Under the pieces are notes generated by a model. It was given only the letters and a program-made list of their open reading frames with translations. It did no database searches and was not told the origin of the DNA. This document shows positions 56,451-64,000 of a stretch of DNA of 64,000 bases, piece by piece. A program made the position numbers and the translations under genes. How positions within the stretch are numbered: position 1 is the first letter of the stretch; each line of letters starts with the position of its first letter. Location of the stretch: assembly GCA_039090855.1 (NCBI GenBank), contig CM077010.1, positions 48,564,905 to 48,628,904 on the forward strand, written 5' to 3'. Source of the stretch: Macrothele yani (taxonomy: Eukaryota; Arthropoda; Arachnida; Araneae; Macrothelidae).

Positions 56451-56964
56451 GAGATCTCCAGTGCATTGGCGGAGACACTGAGGAAAAAGAACCAGATAGC
56501 GTCCAGTGGAACGAGGCTTGTCAAAAGGGATTTGACACCCTGAAAACCAAATTGAGTGAGACAAGCATCTTAAAGTGTTTTGACCCAAGCAAAGAGACCA
56601 TCGTGCAGACGGATGCCAGTGGAGTAGGCATAGGGCGGTCCTCAGTCAGAAGGATGCAACCGGGAGAGAGTATCCTGTTGCATACCTCAGTAGGAAACTG
56701 ACTGAGACCGAGAAGAGGTACTCGACCATAGAGAAAGAAACACTTGCTGTAGTGTGGGCAGTGGAAAAGTTAAAACCATACCTAGGGTCGAGACCATTTG
56801 TGATCATGAGTGACCACAACCCCTTAGTCTGGTTAGACCATATTAAGGAAAAGAACTCCAAGCTGATGAGATGGTCCTTGTACCTGCAAGAGTATAATTA
56901 CACCGTGCAGTACAAGCCGGGTGCCCAACATGGGAATGCGGACGGATTGTCCAGAAGAATGTAA
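56451..56964 (+). pseudogene. RNase H and C-terminus of Pol
   Basis: 'VQTDASG' (about 56600) carries the first catalytic Asp. 'RYSTIEKETLAVVWAVEKL' (about 56718-56775) carries the Glu and 'MSDHNPLVWL' (about 56807) the next Asp. The frame ends 'KPGAQHGNADGLSRRM' and TAA at 56962-56964, a standard gypsy RNase H terminus. A one-base loss near 56633 divides it. No chromodomain or env follows. Confidence 0.9.
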
Positions 56965-57238
56965 ATAGAGGTGAATAGGAGAAACTTGAAAATGTTGTAT
57001 GTTCAATCAGTAGTGTAATTAGTAGTCATAATCCAGAAGGCAGTGATCAGTATTGTAATGTAATGTTGTATTTTGTAGATAGTATTCGAGCCTGGAACCA
57101 CCAGTTAGTTGAAGGGAGGTGATCGAGGAAGTCAGATTGGATTTGAAGTGAGGGAGTCTCAGAGTTACTCCACAGGGTTGAGAGGTGAGGAGACTGAGTT
57201 CTCGCCAAGCGGCAGTTGACAAGAACCAGTCTAAGGAC

Positions 57239-57252
57239 TTGGGGGGAAGGAC
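57239..57252 (+). other. Polypurine tract
   Basis: A GGGGGGAAGGA-type purine run sits directly against the TG of the 3' LTR, where plus-strand DNA synthesis would be primed. Confidence 0.85.
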
Positions 57253-58198
57253 TGTGGCGAGGTGAAGGACAGGGACGATAAGGGCCAGTATAAAAAGTTA
57301 CGCTGATCAAGGGACCGTAGAAAAAGTTACATCAGGATTGCCAGAAGGTGGTCAGCTTTCTCAGAATTGAGAAGGATGCGGAGGTCAGGAGTGCGTGGGC
57401 GCGTCCCATAGCAGCAGGCGGATAGCTTGGAAGCATGGAGAAAAAGAGAGAGTGACATTGACTTAGGTCATGAGAGTGCTAGCGGGGAGGAGGAAATGCA
57501 CGTCTGTGATTGGCAGAGAAAGTGCAGAGGACCCCGGGGAGAAACGGTGGCTAAACACGGAGTGGAGATTTTCGGGCACTTTTCGCTGCTCACGCCTGGG
57601 TCTGACAACATGGCCACGAGTGATCTCTGACACCTGAGGGTGCCGGAGAAAGTAGGGAAAGTGTGTGACTGAGGTCACAAAAAAATCCTGTAACTGTGAT
57701 TAGCAATGTACTGCGGTACATGAGTGTAACTGATAACATACTGAGGTGAAAATAGTATGAAGAGTTGAGAACTCAGGACTTGCTGCATCACTGGTAACTC
57801 ACCCAGCAATACTAACGGAACTTTCGTCGCTCACGAAGGAGTGCATGACCTCGACTCTCCTATTGACAGTGGCATCCTGCTCTATTGAAGTGCGTATATT
57901 CATGTCTGATATGTTGGTGAATCATATGCTAAACTCTGGCGACATCAGCCGATCAGTGTACATAAACCGGATTCCCTTCCGGGATGCTTGTAAATAAAGT
58001 TGTACATAGGAACTCCGAGTGCTGTAAGTATTAATCTGCAGCAGCCGAGTGTTGCGGCAGGTGAATGATGTACTGATTCAAACCGGTACCAGAATAGTTT
58101 GAATGGTGGCAGCATACCAATGTAGGGGTAATAAATGCTTCTCATTCCGGTGCTATAAAATAACCGCTAAGCCATAGCCACCGAATCACACCACCACA
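57253..58198 (+). repeat. 3' LTR of Gmr1-like retrotransposon (946 bp)
   Basis: It is collinear with the 5' LTR. The differences I see are A/G at position 10, G/A at 29, A/G near 58, a 2-bp deletion near 243, one extra A in an A run, C/T near 480, G/A near 560 and C/T near 780. It ends CACCACCACA and is followed by the second CTACC. Confidence 0.97.
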
Positions 58199-58203
58199 CT
58201 ACC
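58199..58203. other. Target-site duplication CTACC, right
   Basis: Exact match to 50278-50282. Confidence 0.95.
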
Positions 58204-58224
58204 TCTTGAATTTTTTTTTTTTTT

Positions 58225-59760
58225 TTTTTTTTTTACAGATTTTCAAAATTCGGGATATTTTCCAGAAAATGCCATTTTTTGCTTCAATTAAAAGGGTGTG
58301 CTTATGAGTATATTTTTTTATAACTCTTGAACAAATTAACTTAGGAACATAAAATTGGTCTTAAATTTTAGCTTTTAAAGTGTAGATTCCATGTATGTCA
58401 TGCAATTTGTTATATGTTTCATATTTCTCTATTTATTGCTCTGTGAACAGGAATTTTGCTGAAAAAAACGCTCTTAGAAAAAAATATTGTTTTTGGAAAC
58501 TGAACCCTACAGAATTTTTTTCATTTTTTTTCTATAACAAGGTACTAATATATACTATTATATGTAAAAAAATCTAAAAGGGGGAAATTTGTAGTTTTGT
58601 GATAAAAAATAATTGGTGTAAAATTTTGAAATTTTTGAAAAAAAAAACGTTTTTTTTTTTTTGTTTTTTTTCAATTGGAGGTTGAACGACCACCGTGAGC
58701 AACTCAATGGGCTATAAGCAGTCGCCCGTCCCTAATTTAGGGTCACCGGTTCCAGGGAAGGGAGAGAGCCAGTGCCGTAAGACAAACACAACATCCATGA
58801 CTCACCTGGATTCGAACACGGACTCCTCACGGACGAATGATCAGAGGCCAGCGCCTTAGACCACTGCGCCACCAGGGTTTAGTAATTTGGCAAAGATTTT
58901 GTTAAAACTTTCTTTGCAGTGAACTGTCACCCTGTACTACTATGTGTAAAAAAATATTATTGAAAGCCCTAAAATTTTGCAGATTTTGTTTTTTAATGTT
59001 AATTCTAACAAAATGTGATGTAATGTATCCAAACACTAATGAAACTTAGCTGAAGTAAAGTTAACTGCAGTGAGGAGAGTTATTTAGTGTTCTCCTTTTT
59101 TTCCTAGTTTTTTAAAATTTTGTGAAATTTTATGGAAATTGGCATTTTCTGTTTCAGTTTAGTGCTGTTGCTTGGTTTGCATATTTGTTTACAACTTTTC
59201 AATGAATTTACTTGTGAGCATGAAGTTCGTATGAAATTTTAGCTTTAAAATGCAGATTACAATTATGTTCATAAATTTTGTGCATATCCAAATAGAACTT
59301 GTTAAAATTTTTTTGTTAGAAATAGATTTTTTGTTTTGTTTTATGCTCAAGTGATTCCCCAACTTATGTAATAAGAGAATGTTTATTTTGTTGGAAATTT
59401 TTTAAAAAATTCTAATAAAGTTTTTAAGGTACAAATCAGGAGAAATATGAAGTCTGTCAAAAAAAAAAAAAAGAAAAAAAAAGTGAAGTTTTGAATATTT
59501 TTAAAATAAAAAATTATTTTTTATATAGTGATTCAGCAAGGATTTTGAAGAAATGTTTCTATTATTTTAAATTAATTATTTCAAATTAGGGTGACTTACC
59601 ATAAGATTTTGTTGAAGCTTTTTTGCAAGTTACCAAATTTATATGCCAATTTGCATCAGTTTCAAACCCTCAGTTCAGTTTGTTTAAAATTTTGCATATT
59701 TTGTTTTTTAATGTTAATTCTAACAAAATTTGATGCAATGTATTTTAGCATATCTGATGC
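58225..59760. repeat. Two diverged tandem repeat units, about 0.7-0.87 kb
   Basis: Blocks such as AATTTTAGCTTTTAAAGTG (about 58362) and AATTTTAGCTTTAAAATGC (about 59236), and GTTTTTTAATGTTAATTCTAAC at about 58988 and 59702, recur in the same order. This indicates a tandem duplication with one SINE inserted into unit 1. Part of the unit appears inverted at 61125-61556. There is no coding content. Confidence 0.75.
58650..58877 (-). mobile_element. SINE family 1, well preserved copy
   Basis: Nearly identical in the body to 14785-15007 (AACGACCACCGTGAGCAACT, GGGCTATAAGCAGTCGCCCG). The tRNA-like head is intact apart from a changed B box (GGATTCGAACA). A long T run on the plus strand (58650-58671) is its A tail. 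Confidence 0.93.
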
Positions 59761-61122
59761 TAGGACACATTGCATTAGTTCCCAGACCTCTGCATCCATG
59801 GTGCAGGGAATACAATAACTGTCACTGTAAATAGTTGCATATATTGCCGTAAATCATAGGGCCATCTGTTGGGTATTAATTTGAGGCAGATGAGCAGTAT
59901 GCACTTCACACAGATGCACGTGCACTATTATATGCGTGGGGGAAAAAAAAGCTACCCTTCCATTTTTTACTCCCCCCCCTCTTAATTATAAATAAGTAAT
60001 CAAAACTCTAGTATTTCTAACAGCAGATGTTCCTCATTCTGCTGCTTGAATGTTGGGGTTTTGTTCTCAGTTTAGTACTTGTACATCCCTCCCATTGTTG
60101 TTGGTAGCGAAGTCCTGAGTGGTCTTAAAACTCTAGTTCATGAGCATATCCCATTTTCATTTAGCAGATGTCTCCTGCCGGAGTCAAAACATATACTCAC
60201 AAATTTATGAGAATGCACATATATGTGCGTTGGGAAGCTTTCAGTTTTAAACTCTTGCATTTGTTATTTACCCTTTCTTTGTCTGTCAGAGGGGTCTTGC
60301 TAATAACGTAGCCATAAATCATAGTCGTGTTGAATTTCGACTCTGCAAATGTGTGTGTGTGTGTGGATCTTCCAGAAAGGAAAATGAGCCCTTTCATGGG
60401 GAAAAACAAAGTACTACCATGGCGTCGGTAGGGAGGGCTAAATAAGCATCCCCCTCTCCATAATTGGAATGCTGTTACTACCAATTTCCAGGAAGGTCCA
60501 GAAAATAACATTAGATCACAGATTTTTAAGAGCTTCTACACTGCATGTGCTTATGAAAAAAACCCTGGTATTTGGGCATTATTCAATCAATAGACGACAC
60601 AGATGTAAGATTTATAGAGCCTCACGGACCATCACCAACATTTTCTTGGCCTGCAACTGCTTTGTTCCCTTCACAAATATTTTGTGTGCTGTAGACATTA
60701 TACCAGTAACTGCAACAGCAAGAAGTTACAAGTTTTCAGAAGCTTCTAAAAATGTGGTAAATTTAAGATGGGAAGTTCTTAAAAAGGTAAAAATATTTTC
60801 TTCGAAATAATGTTTGGACAAAATACCCAGATTTTTCAGACATTACTGTCCTGTAAATTATGTTAATTTTAAGACAAACTTTCGTCTAAAAATATAGAAT
60901 TCTGCTTGTACGCTAAGCTCATGCTGTATACTAAATCATCATTTTGGTAAACATTTTGGAAGTGAAAACAATTGTTTTTTAAAAATTACCTTGGAATACT
61001 GTACATTCCAATGCCCAACTTGACATTAATTGTATGTTGATGTCAGATATTTCTAACTGTCAATATGCAGCTGACATGAAAATCACTAGAAATTGGGTAA
61101 AACAGCAAGTCACTTTGTTTTT
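59761..61122. other. Spacer of the inverted repeat; no recognised gene
   Basis: It contains a small GT tract (60349-60364) and a 113-codon plus-strand frame (60469-60810) rich in Thr, Ile, Arg and Lys with no domain that I recognise. The frame could be part of an unknown transposon bounded by the 59275-59690 and 61125-61556 inverted repeats. Confidence 0.4.
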
Positions 61123-61124
61123 TC

Positions 61125-61556
61125 TTCTAACAAGAACTGAAGATCTGAAACTGATGCAAATTTGCATATAAATTTGGTGACTTGCAAAAAAGCTTCAACA
61201 AAATCTTATAGTAAGTCACCTTAATTTAATTAATTTCAAATAGAAACATTTCTTCAAAATCTTTGATGAATCACTATATAAAAATTTTTATTTTTTATTT
61301 TAAAAATATTCAAAATTTTGCTTTTTTTTTTTTTTTGAACAGACACCATATTTCTCCTGATCTTTTTGTCTGTACACCAATACTAGATTAGTACCTTAAA
61401 AAAATGTTATTTGATTTTTTTTAATTTCTTAACAAAATAAACATTCTCTTATTACATAAGTTGGGGAATCACTTGAGCTCAAAAAAAAAAAAAAAAAAAT
61501 CTATTTCTAACATTTTTTTTTTGTAACAAAGTTCTGTTTGGATATGCAAAATTTTT
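61125..61556. repeat. Inverted copy of 59275-59690
   Basis: GGTGACTTGCAAAAAAGCTT (61179) is the complement of AAGCTTTTTTGCAAGTTACC (59617). ACATAAGTTGGGGAATCACT (61455) is the complement of AGTGATTCCCCAACTTATGT (59350). Overall identity is around 85-90 percent over about 420 bp. Confidence 0.88.
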
Positions 61557-61567
61557 TTCTTTTAACA

Positions 61568-61622
61568 AGAACTGAGGATCTGGGAAGTTCTTAAACTTCC
61601 CAGATCCTCATTTCTTGTTAAA
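61568..61622. repeat. Palindrome, 27-31 bp arms, 4-nt loop
   Basis: Arm TTAACAAGAACTGAGGATCT...GGGAAGTT is followed by CTTA and its inverted copy with one mismatch. Confidence 0.92.
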
Positions 61623-61649
61623 AACAATTCGATGGCTATTTACAACAGC

Positions 61650-62295
61650 CATCAAGTTGTTTTCACTGCATAGGTGCCGTCTACTACGTGGAACTTCTGG
61701 TTACCAACCGACACAGGAGAATGGATTGTGATGCTTTCAGTTGTATGTTAATTTATATATATTTTTGTCCTGCATGACTGCTAGCTTGACTTCACAAATA
61801 AATCTTGTGAAGATTATGATATAATCAATGCTTTTATATCCCATGGATTCATTTCATTACAAATTTTTTGAGTTGCATAATGAGAGTGTGGCGTACAAAA
61901 ACAGAGTAGAAAATGCACAAAAATCAGCTGGAAAGCACATGCCTTTGATTTATCAACAGCATACAGAGAAATTTAGTAAAATGTAACAAAATCTTCATTA
62001 AGGGGAAATACTCTTTAAACTTTGATAATCCAAATATACTTTCATACAAAGAATTTGTGTCCTCCATTAGTCATTCAGATCCAGGAAAAGGAATATATAT
62101 ATATATTAACATACAACTGGAATCATCATAGTTTGTTCTGCGTCATGTGACATTTGGTAGTTGAATGCTTTTTTTTTCTCCCCTGCTTGGCTGTAATACA
62201 AGAGCATGGAGCTCATGCTTTTACCAGTCTACTGTTTATCAGTTGACAACCAAAATTCCACATAGCAGATGACACCTATGCAATGAAAACAACTT
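61650..62295. mobile_element. MITE-like element with ~55-bp TIRs
   Basis: The left AAGTTGTTTTCACTGCATAG and the inverted right AAGTTGTTTTCATTGCATAG continue to match through GGTGYCRTCTRCTAYGTGGAA. A second, inner inverted pair (CAGTTGTATGTTAAT at 61738 and ATTAACATACAACTG at 62106) indicates more inverted structure. It is about 645 bp long and non-coding. Confidence 0.82.
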
Positions 62296-62499
62296 TACGT
62301 ACTCTTGAAAATGGCAGTGGCCAAAGCATCGCAGCAGGTAGGCAACTGATTTTAAAATTTAATTTTGATGCATTTAAACTACCAAAGTGCATGATCTGAT
62401 GACTGTAACAGCACTGTAACACTACAAATGACTGGAAAACGCAGGTTTCATGAAGAAACTCTGGTAAATTATATTAAGCCAATGAGGAAACTAGTATCC

Positions 62500-62710
62500 A
62501 CTTTTTTTAAATTTGGGATTTCAACAACCACCACGAACAACTCAATAGGCTATAAGCAGTTGTTCATCCCCTAATTTAGGCCACTGGTCCCAGCGAAGGG
62601 AGAGAGCCAGTGTCGTAAGACAAACAACATCCATGCCTCACGGGGATTCGAAACTGGGCCTATCTCAGACGAATGTCCACAAGCAAGCGTTTTGACCACA
62701 ATTCCACTGT
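62500..62710 (-). mobile_element. SINE family 1, copy inserted in a Tc1 coding region
   Basis: Body landmarks AACAACTCAATAGGCTATAA and GGGAGAGAGCCAGTGTCGTA are present, and the B box is changed (GGATTCGAAACTG). It interrupts the Tc1 whose N-terminus lies at 62660-62863. Confidence 0.85.
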
Positions 62711-63816
62711 TGTTGCTCTTAGGCGTTTCCACTTCATAACATCCCTTACAGTTGATTGGAGCAGCTGCAGCATGGCAGAAATTTCACGTGCTATCTTGTT
62801 GCCAAGATGACATCCTACGACTATGTCACATTGAAACTCATTGAGCTCTGACGTACGGCCCATTCAACTGTTTATGTTTGTCAATGATGATTGCAAAGCC
62901 ACGTGCATCTTTTTAGATATATATGGGCCACAGCTGTGATGTATATTGGTAAATCCACTACTCAAAATGGGTGTCCACATCAGGGCTAGACTTTGACCGG
63001 TAATTAGCAGCAAATTGTTAGCCAGCAAATGCGTTTTGCTAGTGATAAAAAGTGGTTCTAGCAAAAGTTGCTAGTGGAAAAATTTTAAATGTTTTAGTGT
63101 GAACTGTAAAGTGTCACTGCATTGTGCATGTAGAATATTTTAGACACGTACAAAAAGGAACAACTGCTTTCTGGAAACGAATTTTTCTTGAAAAGTACAA
63201 ACATTATAAAAACAATTTTGGCACTAGTAGAATATATCCAGTAAATTTCCCTTATCTACTTCTGCATGTGAGGTTGGGTTCAGTTTCACTAAGAGAATCC
63301 GGGGTGATTGGAGGGGCAAGTTAAACTTACAGTGAATGCTCTCATGAGTGTTGAAGGTCTGCCCGAAGACAAGTTTTATTCCAGGCCTGCTGTTTTAAAG
63401 TGGTAAGATGAAAAAACACGAAACCCAGATCGTAACGTAAACCATACGGAAAATGACTTAAGATTTTGAATAGTGTTCTTGAATTTTGTGAATAAAGTTA
63501 AATAAAAAAAAATGTTTTTTAAATATTTGCATTCAAATTAAATTGTTAGAATTAATCTGTCATGAAAAGGCGAGTTATATCTAAATATTTGTAATGTTTT
63601 CAGCATTACAATGTGACTGTTACAGGGATGAAGTCAAAATTTGTCATGATTGACTAATGGAGGGGGACATGTTAAAGTTTCTTTTGTATAATGTTAATAA
63701 ACTTTTGCTAGTACATAATGCAATTTGCTACTAAAAAATAAGGCCACTAGCAAGTGTTGCTACTGCTAAAAAAAATGAGATCAAGGCATGGTACACATAC
63801 TTTTGATCATATAGTA
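62660..63816 (-). pseudogene. Tc1-like N-terminus and terminal repeat, invaded by hAT and SINE
   Basis: The minus-strand frame 62863-62660 starts MGRTSELNEFQCDIVVGCHL and has 'SAMLQLLQSTVRDVMKWKRL' then 'LWSKR', the first HTH of Tc1 transposases. The rest is cut off by the SINE. Upstream, GTGTCCACAT (62971-62980) continues, after the hAT insertion, as ACTTTTGATCATATAGTA ending at 63816. That is the usual Tc1 terminal repeat of this group. This establishes the insertion order: Tc1 first, hAT and SINE later. Confidence 0.85.
62981..63790 (+). mobile_element. hAT element, internal-deletion derivative (copy 2), with TSD
   Basis: It starts CAGGGCTAGACTTTGACCGG and ends ATGAGATCAAGGCATG. The flanks GTCCACAT (62973-62980) and GTACACAT (63791-63798) match at seven of eight. 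It is 810 bp long and collinear with 45168-45989 in reverse. The residual dimerisation-domain frame (about 63236-63430; 'VNALMSVE', 'EDKF', 'AVLKW') has more stops than copy 1. Confidence 0.93.
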
Positions 63817-63889
63817 TAGGTCACATCACTATTCACTGTAAGTGTCTGGAGTTTAAAACAATCATGCACAAGGTGGAGCTACTACATTT

Positions 63890-64000
63890 ATGTAAAAGGG
63901 GGAGAACTTACAGCAAAAGAACAAGTAGGACATAAATGTCCTGTCCTTAACTTTGAACCCAGACCCAAAAGCATAAGAAATCAGAGGCCCACATTTTAGA
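63890..64000 (-). mobile_element. SINE family 1, partial copy at window end
   Basis: CTTTGAACCCAGACC followed by AAATCAGAGGCCCACATTTT matches the tRNA-like head of the family in minus orientation. The window ends inside it. Confidence 0.55.

Larger units (their letters stand above)
50283..58198 (+). mobile_element. Gmr1-like Ty3/gypsy LTR retrotransposon, full length, defective
   Basis: A 7.9-kb element with paired LTRs, TSD, PBS, polypurine tract and all expected domains. The order is Gag, protease, integrase, reverse transcriptase, RNase H. Placing IN before RT is the Ty1/copia order, but the IN carries a GPY/F module and the RT is gypsy-like. That combination defines the Gmr1 group known from fish, tunicates and other animals. 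The coding region needs at least six frame changes and has in-frame stops, so this copy cannot make its full polyprotein. It lies on the strand opposite to DENR, probably in a DENR intron or 5' region. Confidence 0.95.

Noticed and set aside
1..64000. CRISPR array, operon, bacterial promoter or riboswitch
   Set aside because: The window is eukaryotic, with spliced exons and metazoan transposons; the tandem repeats have no spacer structure.

Overview
This is a eukaryotic, AT-rich, repeat-dense window that is mostly intronic. The only host gene I can defend is DENR (density-regulated protein, an SUI1-family translation factor). It lies on the minus strand in four recognisable exons: 39268-39249, 28148-28061, 15969-15796 and 10719-10580. 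Phases match across every junction, and the introns are about 11.1, 12.1 and 5.1 kb. The 5' exon(s) with the start codon were not found and probably lie beyond position 64000. The last few C-terminal codons are also unresolved. The repeat content (a transposon with a DUF4817-type helix-turn-helix, mariners, an L2/RTE-like mix of LINEs, a Gmr1-like LTR element, long GA and CA microsatellites) suggests an invertebrate, more likely an arthropod (possibly a crustacean) than anything else. No sequence here fixes the species.

Layout. 1-10.5 kb: Tc1 remnant, 39-bp minisatellite, LINE pieces interrupted by a mariner, a Tigger-like repeat carrying a 291-bp palindromic insertion, and a second decayed mariner-like element. 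10.6-16 kb: two DENR exons, (GA)n tracts, a 75-bp minisatellite, and a mariner with long terminal inverted repeats (TIRs) split by a tRNA-derived SINE. 17.9-21.05 kb: a complete but frame-broken hAT element. 21.9-23.8 kb: a Tc1 element with TA flanks, a CA microsatellite and near-perfect palindromes. 24-28 kb: hAT remnant, a two-unit repeat, an RTE-like LINE 3' end and a DENR exon. 28.4-33.3 kb: second Tigger-like copy, a head-to-head Penelope-like GIY-YIG inverted duplication flanked by tRNA-like units, a pogo fragment and a 250-bp palindrome. 37.1-38.2 kb: DUF4817 element. 39.2-41.6 kb: DENR microexon, LINE copy, Helitron Rep fragment. 43.9-47.85 kb: several non-autonomous hAT elements, one nested in an outer TIR element. 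48-50.2 kb: SINEs and a Tc1.

50283-58198: a full-length LTR retrotransposon with 947/946-bp LTRs, CTACC target duplication, SCAN-like capsid, protease, then integrase upstream of reverse transcriptase and RNase H. That is the Gmr1-type order inside a Ty3/gypsy element. The LTRs are nearly identical, yet the coding region is broken many times. 58.2-64 kb: a diverged repeat array with direct and inverted copies, a MITE, and a Tc1 invaded by both a hAT element and a SINE.

No genes here form an operon or pathway. The biology is a long-intron housekeeping gene whose introns act as a layered record of transposon insertions, with an unusual number of near-perfect palindromes.
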